From contig NZ_LR738849.1 of NCBI RefSeq assembly GCF_902702915.1, forward strand, positions 3,385,001 through 3,449,000: 64,000 bases of DNA, read 5' to 3'. Positions within the stretch are counted from its first letter, which is position 1; each line of letters opens with the position of its first letter. The position numbers were made by a program, and so were the translations under genes. Below the pieces are notes generated by a model that was not told the DNA's origin, searched no databases, and saw nothing but the letters and a program-made list of their open reading frames with translations. Below, piece after piece: positions 18,319 through 27,550 of this stretch. The DNA is from Desulfovibrio sp. 86. GTDB taxonomy: Bacteria > Desulfobacterota > Desulfovibrionia > Desulfovibrionales > Desulfovibrionaceae.

Positions 18319-18336
18319 CAGATGCGAAAAAAGGTG

Positions 18337-18546
18337 CTAACCCTGCTTGCGAACCAGGGGCTTGGACACCACGCCAGAACGGATGCAACGGGTGCAGACG
18401 GTAAGGGTCCGCACGCTGCCATCGGCGAACTGGTGCCGAACGCGCTGGAGGTTGGGGTTGAAGCGACGCTTGGTCTTGATGTTGGAATGGCTGACGAGAT
18501 TACCAACCTGGGGCTTTTTGCCGCAGAAAATGCATTCCTTGCTCAT
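18337..18546 (-). CDS. rpmB: 50S ribosomal protein L28
   Basis: The 69-residue protein begins [20 protein letters not shown] and contains [14 protein letters not shown], both characteristic of L28. Two CxxC pairs (CIFCG and CTRCIRSG) suggest the zinc-binding form. GGAGG lies 8 bases before the ATG at 18546; an upstream ATG at 18579 is ignored because it lacks a ribosome binding site and adds non-family residues. It is a single-gene transcript with its own terminator. Confidence 0.96.
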   Translation of the reverse strand: MSKECIFCGKKPQVGNLVSHSNIKTKRRFNPNLQRVRHQFADGSVRTLTVCTRCIRSGVVSKPLVRKQG

Positions 18547-18757
18547 ACTATCCTCCGTATATGCAAAAAAGTTGTTCACTTCACATGCGGCAAAAACAAG
18601 GCCCTGCGCCGGAAGATGTTCAGCGTATGAGTGGGCGTAACCGCGCGAAGAAGTGCTATAGCTGATGCAGCACTAAAAGGCAAGAAATTTTCTCGAAACC
18701 GATGCGCACAATGGTGTGGTGCCGTTATCAGGAGAATTTCTCTGCACCATATACCTG

Positions 18758-21700
18758 TCAAACTCTGGCTGATGAAGCGGACTGTTTGTTATCTCCTGCC
18801 GGAGGAGCCATGGACGCCGCCTTGGATGTGGCCATCAGATAGATTTCATGTGGATCCAGAATCAGGATAACAGACCCGTCGCCCATAATGGTCGCGCCGG
18901 AAATGCCCTTGAGGTCCCCAAGATAGGCTCCAAGGGGCTTGATGACTATTTCCTGCCGTTCCAGCAACCTGTCCACAACCAGGCCAAGGCGGCGGTCATT
19001 ATCGTGAATGACCACAACGGAAAGCACCTCGGGGAGGGGATCGCTGGCTCGGGGCAGTCCAAGCATTTCCGCCATTTCAACAATGCCTAGTACCTCACCG
19101 CGCAAGGTGACGGCTTTGCGGCCCTTTACGTCGGTAAGGCGATGGGCTTCAATCTTTGTGGTTTCAGATACCGCGTCCAGGGGGATGGCGTACATCTGAC
19201 CGGAAACATTAACCATAAGGGCATCGATAATGGCCAGGGTCAGCGGCAGGCTGAGGGTGAAGCGCGTTCCCTTGCCGACCTCGGAGTGCGTGCTGACGCT
19301 GCCCTTGAGGTTCTTGATATTGGTACGCACAACGTCCATACCGACGCCTCGGCCGGAAATGTCCGTGATTTGGTCGGCGGAGGAGAAGCCAGGCGCGAAA
19401 ATGAGTTCTATTGCCTCACGGTCGTCAAGCTGGGCGGCTTCATCTGCGGTAATCAGCCCCTTGCGTACGGCGATTTCGCGCATCTTGACCGGATCTATGC
19501 CCTTGCCGTCATCTTCAATTTCAATGGCAACGGAATTGCCCTTATGGAAGGCACGCAACGTGACCTTGCCCTTGGGGGGCTTGCCTGCGGCAATGCGCAC
19601 ATCCTCAGGTTCAATGCCGTGATCCACAGAGTTACGGATAAGGTGAACCAGCGGGTCCCCGATAACTTCCACCACGCTTTTGTCCAGTTCTGTTTCCTCG
19701 CCTTCCATGATCAGGTCCACTTCTTTTCCGCTTTTGCGCGAAAGGTCGCGCACGAGGCGGGGGAAGCGTGAAAACACTGAAGAAACCGGAACCATGCGCA
19801 CTTTCATGATGGTGTCTTGCAGATCGTCAGAAATGCGCGCCATGGCATAGGTGGTTTCAGAAAGGCTCTGCGCCACGTGCGAGATGTCCACCTTTTCGCT
19901 GCTGTCTTCAAGAGAACGGGCAATGAGGGTGTAGCGGTTACGATTGATAATCAGTTCGCCAATAAGGTTCATGAGGTGGTCGAGGCGCTCGTGATCCACT
20001 CGTATGGTCGAGGAACTCTTGTGATTTTCAGCAGCAGGCGCAGCACCCTTGGTCTGGGGCGCAGCCGGGCGCGCCATGGCGGCCGCAGGAGCAGGCTGCG
20101 CGGCCGGGGCGGCCGTTCTGGCTGGGGAGGCAGGGGCCACGGGGGGTGCAGCAGCCGCAGGTTTTACGGCGAGGTTTTGCCCTTCCCGACTTGCGACGGG
20201 CTGAGATGCCTGGGCCGGGGCGGCGCTGGCGACCATTGCGAATGTTTTGGGCTGGGCATGGTCGGCGCCAGGAGCCTGAACTGGGCTATCAGTTTCGTCT
20301 TTTTCATCCACCGCTTTTTCAGCGCTGGAGCAGACGTCCGCCGCAACTTTGCCCTCCGCCAGCGCCTGGTGGATCATATCTTCAATGATACTGACTTCCT
20401 GGCTGAGCAGGTCGATCATAAGGCCAAAATCGATGTCACTGATGCGCCCCTGGTCAACGATGCCAGCGGTGCGTTCCGCGTAGGTTTTAATGTCGGCAAG
20501 TCCCACAAAGGCGCAGGCGTTCTTTATGGCCACAAGGCAACGGAACAGGGCGTCGATGGAGTCTTTGTGACTGCCGTTTTTTTTGAGTGTTTCCAGCGCG
20601 GCGTGTATGATTTCAATCTGCTGTTGCACGGTAACGCGGAAAGCTTCCGTGTCGTCGCTTTCGGAACCGACCGGAATGATTGTGGGGGTGACCACCTCAA
20701 CAGAAGATGCCTGATCAGCCGCCTCTGTTCCGGAATCCCTGGGTTCTTCAGCAGGCATATGGGCGCGCCCTTGCGCCGCCAGCAATTCTTCCGGCAAGGC
20801 AATGGGGCCGCCTGCCAGGGCAGCCTGTAGCTGACGTACCACGGCATCGGTTTCAAAGGGGGTGGCCTGTCCGGAAGGAATATCGATATTGCGAACCAGG
20901 GCTTCCATTACATCCACAACCAGCAGGAGCAGGTCGATAAGATCGTGGGTCGGCGTTATCTTGCCCTGCCGCACGTTGTTAAGCAGGGTTTCCGCTTCAT
21001 GGGTCAGCGCATTGAGCTCATTATAGCCAATAATGCCGCTGTTGCCCTTCATATTGTGGAAAAAGCGGAAAAGGTCATTGACCAGATCATTCTGACCCGT
21101 GGGATTTTCTTCAAGCTCCAGAAGCCCATTGGTGAGATTTTCTATGATCTCGATGGATTCATCAATGAAATCTTTAAGATGCCCTTCGCCGAAGGCAGTG
21201 AGGGCATAGGGCTCGTGCTCAGGCAATGTGCCCACCCATTCTTTGCCGGACATGCCGCTGGCATTGTCGGGCGCGGAAGCGGAATCAGCCTGGACGTCCT
21301 GAGGCAATTCCGATGCGGAAGCCCCCTCAACACCGGTTTCAGCCGGCAGGGCACCTTGTGCCTGAACATCCGCGACCACAGGGGCGGCAACGGTTTCGGC
21401 AACTGTTTCGACAGGGGCGGCGGCAACGGGCGGGTTCAGAGCGGGGCTGTCGCCAGCCATAATGGCGTCGATCTGCGCCATAATATGTCCGGTTTCAACC
21501 TCTCCTTCAGAGTTGTTGGCTTCAAGGTTGTCGATCATCTGGCGCAGGGCATCGGTGGAAGCCAAAATGACATCCATAATTTCCGATGTAACCACCATGC
21601 TGCCTTTGCGCAGTTCGTCAAGAATATTTTCAGCCTTGTGGGCAAGCTGATTGATGCGGTTTAGCCCAAGAAAGCCTGAAGCACCCTTGAGGGAATGCAT

Positions 21701-21844
21701 GGGCCGAAAAATATCATTGAGCAGGGCCAAGTTTCCTGGGGCCTTCTCAAGCTCCAAAAGATTGGGCTCAATGGTCTCAAGATGCTCTTTGGCTTCTGCA
21801 ATAAAATCGGCGAATAATTCTGGGTCAAAAAAATCTTGGCTCAT
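18758..21844 (-). CDS. cheA: Chemotaxis histidine kinase CheA with three Hpt-like domains
   Basis: The 1,028-residue soluble kinase starts with an Hpt domain (His50 in MHSLKGASGFLG), has a second Hpt at about 215-320 (His263 in FFHNMKGNSG), and a third Hpt-like domain at about 400-490 whose equivalent position is Val438 (LFRCLVAIKNACAF). After a Pro/Ala-rich linker (about 530-600) come the dimerisation helices (LDHLMNLIGELIINRNRY), the HATPase domain (DHGIEP, DDGKGIDP, GRGVGMDVV) and a CheW-like domain to the C-terminus. It autophosphorylates and passes phosphate to CheY and CheB. It follows cheY by 62 bp and is the last gene of the cluster. Confidence 0.95.
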   Translation of the reverse strand: MSQDFFDPELFADFIAEAKEHLETIEPNLLELEKAPGNLALLNDIFRPMHSLKGASGFLGLNRINQLAHKAENILDELRKGSMVVTSEIMDVILASTDALRQMIDNLEANNSEGEVETGHIMAQIDAIMAGDSPALNPPVAAAPVETVAETVAAPVVADVQAQGALPAETGVEGASASELPQDVQADSASAPDNASGMSGKEWVGTLPEHEPYALTAFGEGHLKDFIDESIEIIENLTNGLLELEENPTGQNDLVNDLFRFFHNMKGNSGIIGYNELNALTHEAETLLNNVRQGKITPTHDLIDLLLLVVDVMEALVRNIDIPSGQATPFETDAVVRQLQAALAGGPIALPEELLAAQGRAHMPAEEPRDSGTEAADQASSVEVVTPTIIPVGSESDDTEAFRVTVQQQIEIIHAALETLKKNGSHKDSIDALFRCLVAIKNACAFVGLADIKTYAERTAGIVDQGRISDIDFGLMIDLLSQEVSIIEDMIHQALAEGKVAADVCSSAEKAVDEKDETDSPVQAPGADHAQPKTFAMVASAAPAQASQPVASREGQNLAVKPAAAAPPVAPASPARTAAPAAQPAPAAAMARPAAPQTKGAAPAAENHKSSSTIRVDHERLDHLMNLIGELIINRNRYTLIARSLEDSSEKVDISHVAQSLSETTYAMARISDDLQDTIMKVRMVPVSSVFSRFPRLVRDLSRKSGKEVDLIMEGEETELDKSVVEVIGDPLVHLIRNSVDHGIEPEDVRIAAGKPPKGKVTLRAFHKGNSVAIEIEDDGKGIDPVKMREIAVRKGLITADEAAQLDDREAIELIFAPGFSSADQITDISGRGVGMDVVRTNIKNLKGSVSTHSEVGKGTRFTLSLPLTLAIIDALMVNVSGQMYAIPLDAVSETTKIEAHRLTDVKGRKAVTLRGEVLGIVEMAEMLGLPRASDPLPEVLSVVVIHDNDRRLGLVVDRLLERQEIVIKPLGAYLGDLKGISGATIMGDGSVILILDPHEIYLMATSKAASMAPPAGDNKQSASSARV

Positions 21845-21906
21845 ACCCCATACCTGCTTGACTGAAAGCGCTGTACCCAGACGGGCAATATTGTCTTTCT
21901 TATCGG

Positions 21907-22275
21907 CTAACCCAAGAGCATCTTTATATTACGGACCATTTTTTCGGGCTGGGCGGGCTTGACCATATAAAGATTTGCCCCAAGGCTCATGCCGGTCTGT
22001 ATATCCTTTTCCTGTCCTTCCGTTGAAAGAACAATAATGGGGATGTCCTTGTAAGCGTCCTGAGCGCGGATGGTTTTAATGAAGGTGAATCCATCCATGC
22101 GAGGCATATTGACATCGGAGACGATCAAATCAACGGGGTCCAGGCTGTACAGCTTTTCAATGGCATCAAGGCCGTCTTCAGCGGTACTGACCTTAAAGCC
22201 TTCTCCTTTTAGCACAAAGGCCACCAGATTACGGATGGTCTTTGAGTCATCGACGACCATGATATGTTTTTTCAT
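21907..22275 (-). CDS. cheY: Chemotaxis response regulator CheY
   Basis: The 122-residue single receiver domain has the acidic pair in MVVDDSKTIR, the phospho-acceptor Asp in LIVSDVNMPRMDG, the conserved Thr/Ser in IVLSTEG and the Lys in YMVKPAQPE. It carries the CheA phosphate to its output target. It is separated from cheW by 231 bp; a TATAAT box lies on the minus strand at 22385-22390 within that gap but lacks a clear -35 element, so an internal promoter for cheY-cheA is possible. Confidence 0.93.
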   Translation of the reverse strand: MKKHIMVVDDSKTIRNLVAFVLKGEGFKVSTAEDGLDAIEKLYSLDPVDLIVSDVNMPRMDGFTFIKTIRAQDAYKDIPIIVLSTEGQEKDIQTGMSLGANLYMVKPAQPEKMVRNIKMLLG

Positions 22276-22506
22276 AATATCCGTTCCTGTCCGTCAGATG
22301 TTGACTGCCGCCTTATCGGGAAAACCTGGGCGTTCGATTGTCCGATTATGCTGAAAGCAGCCGCGCACACAAAGAATGCGCGCCATTATAAAGGGCTGAG
22401 CCCTGAAAGAGCACTCAAAAGCTTGCCACACATCATATTGATGCGAACTGTTTAGAGGTTATTCATACTTTTTGCAACGGTACAATTTTATTACAAATTC
22501 TGTGGA

Positions 22507-23223
22507 TTAAGCTTCAAGCAGCTTTTCCACGATCATTTGTGGGTCAACAATGCCGTGCAGGTGGTCATTCACTTCGGCAAGTCCGCAAAGCAGGTCTGCG
22601 CTGGCCCCCAGTTGGGCCTCGGCATTCCAGTTTATCTTGGCCTGATCCAGCATATACATAGTATGAATCTTATCAACGATAAGGCCAAGCTGCATTTCAT
22701 CACTGCCGCACACCACAATGAAACTTCCGGGTGTGTAACGATGCTGCTGATCAAGGGTCAGCAGGGCATCAAGGTGCAGCAGAGGGGTGACGCGCCCCCG
22801 CAGGTTGACGACGCCAGCCACAAAGGACGGAGCCATGGGCAGTCGTGTGAGCGGCATATGACGCAACACTTCAATAATCACGCAAACCGGCAGAAGAAAA
22901 ATCTGTTCACGCACATAGAACGATACCATCTGCACTGTGGGCAGTGTGGTCAATTGCGTTTTTAAACTGACTGCGGCCTGCGTGGGACGTACTGCATGAT
23001 CCTCACGTCCCTCTAAGCCGGGGGCGGATATACTGCCCAGAGCGGCGTCCGGCGCTGACCCTGCGGCATCGGGGGAGTATATGGACATATCCGCCAGCGC
23101 ATCAACGCCAAGATACTTTTGAACAAAAGCCTGCTCAGCGGCGCTGAGCGCAGACGATGCCCCTGCCATGCCCGGCGGGGTAAAGCTCTGACCAGAGAAA
23201 TATTCTTCAGGCGTTTTTACCAT
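22507..23223 (-). CDS. cheW: CheW-like coupling protein with N-terminal extension
   Basis: The C-terminal part (about 95-238) of this 238-residue protein is a CheW domain with VQMVSFYVREQIFLLPV, PLTRLPMAPSFVAGVVNLRGRVTPLL and GLIVDKIHTMYML. CheW couples receptors to CheA. The first 90 residues are an extra, low-complexity region with a short helix around LSAAEQAFVQKYLGV. The start overlaps the end of the parA-type gene by 7 bp, implying translational coupling. The extension and the ParA neighbour recall ParP, a CheW-domain protein that links ParC to chemoreceptor arrays in Vibrio; that match is inference. Confidence 0.88.
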   Translation of the reverse strand: MVKTPEEYFSGQSFTPPGMAGASSALSAAEQAFVQKYLGVDALADMSIYSPDAAGSAPDAALGSISAPGLEGREDHAVRPTQAAVSLKTQLTTLPTVQMVSFYVREQIFLLPVCVIIEVLRHMPLTRLPMAPSFVAGVVNLRGRVTPLLHLDALLTLDQQHRYTPGSFIVVCGSDEMQLGLIVDKIHTMYMLDQAKINWNAEAQLGASADLLCGLAEVNDHLHGIVDPQMIVEKLLEA

Positions 23224-23993
23224 AGCTGCAACACTTCCTGCGCAAGAGCTTCATAGCAGCGCGCCCCTCGCGAATGCTGATCAATGTCATAGATGCTGCA
23301 TCCCTGTGCGCTGGCCTCACGAAAACGTGTGTCAATGCCAATAATGGAGTTGAACATGGCGTGCTCCATTTTTTGCTGCAAAAGCTCCAGTACCCTGGTG
23401 CATGCTTTGGCGCGCTTGTCATACATGGTGGGCAGGGCCCGGTAGAGAATGGGTCTGCCCAGTGCCTTGTTCAGTGTATGCAGCGTGTCAAACAGCAGTT
23501 TCAAACCGTGCAGCGCCAAAAAATCTGTCTGTATCGGAATTATCAGCAAGTCAGCCGCCACCAGTGCGTTCACAAGAAGTATACCTACATGGGGCGGGCA
23601 ATCCAGAATAATAAAATCATAATTTCTGCGCACGGCCTCCAGGCTTCTGCCCAGTATGCTGCCTTTGGCGCTTCTGTCTTTAAAATCAACTTCAAGCTCC
23701 GACAGGCGAATGCTGCCAGGGGCCATATCCATACCGTGCAATGCCTGGGAGCGCAGCAAAAGCGGCCACAGTGCGGGCCAGCTTTCTTCGGAGGCCATAA
23801 AAAGGTCATGCAGGCTGTAACGCACGTCCTCTGGATATATTCTGGCATGCAGGGTTGCACAGGCGTGCGGATCGAGATCCAGCAACAGGACTTTTTTCCC
23901 CGCCCGCACCAGCGCACAACCCAGAGTTACAGCGGTTGTGGTTTTTCCCACGCCTCCTTTCTGATTGGCAACAGCCAGGATTTTGGCGCACAT
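23217..23993 (-). CDS. ParA-family ATPase of the chemosensory operon
   Basis: The 258-residue protein has the deviant Walker A KGGVGKTTT at residues 12-20, the Asp of LLDLDPHA, and Walker B FIILDCPPH. ParA-type ATPases cycle on DNA or at poles to position cargo. Located inside a che operon it is expected to position the chemosensory array, as ParC does in Vibrio and PpfA in Rhodobacter. The start at 23993 is used because the family fold begins directly there; the frame could extend to 24131, but only by overlapping cheR. It lies 7 bp after cheR and overlaps cheW. Confidence 0.92.
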   Translation of the reverse strand: MCAKILAVANQKGGVGKTTTAVTLGCALVRAGKKVLLLDLDPHACATLHARIYPEDVRYSLHDLFMASEESWPALWPLLLRSQALHGMDMAPGSIRLSELEVDFKDRSAKGSILGRSLEAVRRNYDFIILDCPPHVGILLVNALVAADLLIIPIQTDFLALHGLKLLFDTLHTLNKALGRPILYRALPTMYDKRAKACTRVLELLQQKMEHAMFNSIIGIDTRFREASAQGCSIYDIDQHSRGARCYEALAQEVLQLW

Positions 23994-24000
23994 GTCGCGC

Positions 24001-25590
24001 CTAAGCCAGCTTGCGGTAGACGATGGTGCCTTTGAAATGCTCCAGCTGGAACGCACGGCTGATATTGTGCAGCGACTCTGAATGGCCGATGAGCAATGCG
24101 CCATTGACCTCCAGATTGTCATAGAAGGCATTGATGACTTTGCGCTTCATTTCATCGTCAAAGTAAATAATGACATTACGGCAAAAAACGATCTGCGATT
24201 TATCAACACGCTTCAACTGTTCTTTGTCGCTAAGATTTATCTGCCCAAAAGAAACGAGGTTTTTCAGTTCGGGCTTGATCTTGTAGACGTTGTCCTCTTT
24301 AACAAAGTAGGTGTCGACAATGGATTTTGGCGTGGTGCGCAATGCGTACTCGCTGTAGATGCCACGCCTTGCGGCAGCAAGTACGGCTTCAGAAAGGTCG
24401 TTGGCCGTTATTTTGATGTCCCAGCTATGGATTTCACTTCTGAGAACTTCATGAAGAATGATAGCGAGGGTATAGGGCTCTTCACCTGTGGAACAACCTG
24501 CCGACCAAATACGCAATTTTTTTTGGCCTTTTTGGCGGCATTGATCCAGTATCTCGGGCAGCACGTTTTTTTGAAAAACTTCCAGTTGCGGCGGATTGCG
24601 GTAAAAACTGGTTTCGTTGGTGGTAACAACCTCAAAGAGCTTATTTAATTCAGTCTTCCTACTGGCATCAAACCGAAGGAAATTGTAGTATTCGTTGTAA
24701 CTTTTGAGATTCAGATCTTTAATGCGGTTGGAAAGACGGTTTTCAACCAGATATTTGCGGTTTTCGGCGATAAAAATGCCGCATTGCTGGTAAATAAAAT
24801 CGCGAAGCTGCAAAAATTCCTCATCTGAAATCTGCAAGTCCTTGCGAAAGGGCGAAGCAGCCTTTGTGTTCACAACAGCAGGAGTAGGCGTGCGAAAGGC
24901 CGAACTTGGGGTGAGGGGTTGACGCAAAGGCGTGCCTGGCTGTGTGCGGAAAAGAGAGGGCTTTGGCGGCACTGCCGCCTGCGGCGTCGTATTGGCCCCG
25001 GGCTGGAAAGCGCTGGTTTTGTTGGCCGCCGCGCCTGCTGACGGAAAAAGGCTTGAGCCGGTCGCGCCGAAAGAGGGTGCCTGCTGCGCCCCGAAGGGAG
25101 GTTTTTGCGCAGCGGCGTCTTTTGCGGCAAAGGGGCTGGAAACCGAGGTTCCGGGCGGCGTCTGGGCTGTCTGGCGCAAGGGAGACGTCCAGTTGGACTG
25201 CCCCAGATTGGGTTGTCCCAGGCCAGACTGGCCAACATAGGGAGAGGTTGCGCCGCCAAATGCAGAAGGCTGGTTAGGCGTAGTGCCCCCGGAACTGAAG
25301 GGGCTGCTTCCCGTGTTGTTGCCAAAAGCGGGCCGCGCCGGGGACGCGGCGGGGTCTGTGGGGCGCGGGGCATATCCTGAGGGTTTGAAAGCTGATGTCG
25401 GTTGCGGCGGTGTCAGACCTGCGCCAGGGCGTGACGTTTGTTCGTCAGCCGGACGCGAAAAAGCCCCAGGCTGGCTAGGGGGCTTGCCCGTCGCGGATGG
25501 AGCCGTGGAAGTGGACGTTCCGCGATTTTCTGTATCGTTGGCGTTTTTATTTTGCGCGCCGTGGGGAAAAAAGGTCGGAGGCTGTGACAT
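24001..25590 (-). CDS. cheR: CheR methyltransferase with long Phe-rich disordered N-terminus
   Basis: Residues about 250-529 form a complete CheR: an N-terminal helical domain (ISDEEFLQLRDFIYQQCGIF), the target-binding TNETSFYRN, the SAM-binding loop IWSAGCSTGEEPYTLA, and FCRNVIIYFDD. It transfers methyl groups from SAM to receptor glutamates. CheR is normally about 275 residues. Here 250 extra residues rich in Pro, Ser, Gly, Thr, Ala and Gln precede it, with about 13 regularly spaced Phe in motifs such as PAFG, SAFG, PPFG, PSFG, SPF and SLF. The frame is continuous with the catalytic part. It lies 2 bp after the HEAT gene and 7 bp before the ParA gene. Confidence 0.93.
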   Translation of the reverse strand: MSQPPTFFPHGAQNKNANDTENRGTSTSTAPSATGKPPSQPGAFSRPADEQTSRPGAGLTPPQPTSAFKPSGYAPRPTDPAASPARPAFGNNTGSSPFSSGGTTPNQPSAFGGATSPYVGQSGLGQPNLGQSNWTSPLRQTAQTPPGTSVSSPFAAKDAAAQKPPFGAQQAPSFGATGSSLFPSAGAAANKTSAFQPGANTTPQAAVPPKPSLFRTQPGTPLRQPLTPSSAFRTPTPAVVNTKAASPFRKDLQISDEEFLQLRDFIYQQCGIFIAENRKYLVENRLSNRIKDLNLKSYNEYYNFLRFDASRKTELNKLFEVVTTNETSFYRNPPQLEVFQKNVLPEILDQCRQKGQKKLRIWSAGCSTGEEPYTLAIILHEVLRSEIHSWDIKITANDLSEAVLAAARRGIYSEYALRTTPKSIVDTYFVKEDNVYKIKPELKNLVSFGQINLSDKEQLKRVDKSQIVFCRNVIIYFDDEMKRKVINAFYDNLEVNGALLIGHSESLHNISRAFQLEHFKGTIVYRKLA

Positions 25591-25592
25591 GG

Positions 25593-27524
25593 CTACTCCT
25601 GTTCGGCCTGGATGGCTGCCACCGCTTCAGCCGCAGCGTGCTGTAATTCCTGGTCTTCACTGTTCATCAAGCCAAGAAGCACACTGAAGGCCACATTGCC
25701 GCCGATCATTCCCAAGGCTTCAATAATCTTGTAAGAAACCATGGGACTGGCTGTTTCAAACAGTTGAGTCAGGTAGGGAACAGCATCGGCAAGTTTGTGT
25801 ACGCCCAGGGCTTCAATCGCTCTGATTTTGACCCAGTCATTCTCGTCGGCAAGGGCAGAGACAAGGTGCGGCATGACTGCTGGCGTCCCTATCTGACCAA
25901 GCAGGTCCACCAGGGCGATCCGCACGTCCTTGTCTTCATCAATCAGGCGGGGCAAAAAGTGGGGCAAAAAGTCTTCAGCCTGTGCCCCCAGATTTTGAAA
26001 GGCCTCGATGGCAACCTGTCGCACACGGGGCGAGGGGTCTTCAAGAGCCTGCAGTATTTCATCAAGATTTTCAGTGACGCTATAGCGGCCAAGAGCGTAG
26101 ATGGCCATCATGCGCTGCATGGGGTCTTCGCTGCGCGCCCTGATTTTAAACTGGCTGTTGAGTTTGGGGCTGTGAAGATTGATGCATGCTTCAAGAGCCA
26201 TTTCCTGCACATCAACATATCGATGGTCAAGCTGGGCAAAAACGATGTCTTCCACTTCAGGGCAACCATGCTGATTACCGAAAAACACCAGCGCGCTCTT
26301 TAAAACTTCCGGGTCGTCAGAGTGTTCGATAATGGAGAGAAAGAACGGAGTATCCGTGCATGTGCCCATCTGCGCGAGCTCGGCCACAGCTTCCCGTCGC
26401 AGTTCTGGACTTACCCGCCAGAAGATGTTTTTAAGCTCCTCAACCGGACTTTGATCCTTTAGAAGCCGACAGGCTTCCATTGCCACGGCAATACGCTTTT
26501 CATCTTCGCTACGCAGGGCGTCACGGAGCATGTTGTTGTACCCAAGGGAAGCAATGGCATGTATGGCAGCCTCATAAAGTTCGGGCTGCCGCTCCGCATC
26601 AAGGCCTACGGCCAGATTGATGATAGCCTTGGTGGAGTCTTCGTTGCCAATGGCGCTCAAGCCTTGCAGCGCGGCCAACAGAATGTCCTCATCATTATCG
26701 GCGAGCGCCTCAAGCAGATAGGCGCGCAAGCGTTCTTGTGACTTGGCGGCCAGCAACGACAGGGAGCGCACGCTCAGAATCTGTACGATGGCTTTGACGA
26801 TTTTATGCCGAAGAGGCACGCCGACATTTTCAAGTGAGCTGAAAAGAAGCGGTATGGCTTTTACATCCCCCATATCGCCCAGAGCGTCAATGATGGCGGA
26901 GCATACCAGTGGCGACGCCTGCGGCAGCAGCTTTACAAGCCCATTGGCAGCGGAAGGATCCTTGATTTTCGCCAGGGCTTCCACCACCGCGAACTGCACC
27001 CATTCTTCATCGTGCATGGCCTGGCACAGAGAGGGAACTGCCTCGGGAAAAGCAAGGTTGCCCAAACTCACGGCCGCCTGATAGCGTACGTTTACTTCCG
27101 GATCTTTAAGCAGAGCTTTTGAAAGAAGCAGAACAGCCTGGTGCGTCGGGCTGTATCCGAGAATGTCGGCTATAAATATGCGCAGATCCGGGTCTTCATC
27201 CTGAAGATACGGCTGCATGCTTTCAATGCTGTCACTGCCGATTTCACGCAAAATATCCATGGCCACATTGCGCACAGGGGCTTCATCGCTACGCAGCAAG
27301 GGCAGCAGGGCAGCCACTACCTGGGGGCCTCGAATTTTGCGCAAGGCGTATTCTGCCGCTTCCTGTATGCCGATATTGCTGCTTTTGACAAGCGAGCAGA
27401 GCAAAGGGATAGCTTCAAGCAGGGCCATGTCGCCAGCATTGAAAGCGGCACCGCGAATAGTGGCGCTGTCGTCTGACTGCAGTGCTTCAAGTACTTGCGG
27501 AGCCGTGTCGAGCGAATTTTCCAT
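25593..27524 (-). CDS. HEAT-repeat protein in che operon
   Basis: The 643-residue protein is built from about 18-20 helical repeats of roughly 30-35 residues, with recurring D-x-x-VR and A-x-x-ALG patterns (for example DPSPRVRQVAIEAFQNLGAQ and DKDVRIALVDLLGQIGTPA). HEAT/PBS-lyase repeats form curved scaffolds for protein-protein contacts, and no catalytic domain is visible. Its position between cheB and cheR, with gaps of 26 and 2 bp, suggests that it organises the signalling complex or its adaptation enzymes. It is cytoplasmic, with no signal peptide or membrane segment. Confidence 0.9.
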   Translation of the reverse strand: MENSLDTAPQVLEALQSDDSATIRGAAFNAGDMALLEAIPLLCSLVKSSNIGIQEAAEYALRKIRGPQVVAALLPLLRSDEAPVRNVAMDILREIGSDSIESMQPYLQDEDPDLRIFIADILGYSPTHQAVLLLSKALLKDPEVNVRYQAAVSLGNLAFPEAVPSLCQAMHDEEWVQFAVVEALAKIKDPSAANGLVKLLPQASPLVCSAIIDALGDMGDVKAIPLLFSSLENVGVPLRHKIVKAIVQILSVRSLSLLAAKSQERLRAYLLEALADNDEDILLAALQGLSAIGNEDSTKAIINLAVGLDAERQPELYEAAIHAIASLGYNNMLRDALRSEDEKRIAVAMEACRLLKDQSPVEELKNIFWRVSPELRREAVAELAQMGTCTDTPFFLSIIEHSDDPEVLKSALVFFGNQHGCPEVEDIVFAQLDHRYVDVQEMALEACINLHSPKLNSQFKIRARSEDPMQRMMAIYALGRYSVTENLDEILQALEDPSPRVRQVAIEAFQNLGAQAEDFLPHFLPRLIDEDKDVRIALVDLLGQIGTPAVMPHLVSALADENDWVKIRAIEALGVHKLADAVPYLTQLFETASPMVSYKIIEALGMIGGNVAFSVLLGLMNSEDQELQHAAAEAVAAIQAEQE

Positions 27525-27550
27525 AATAGTGCTTCCTGCTGCGCTACTGG

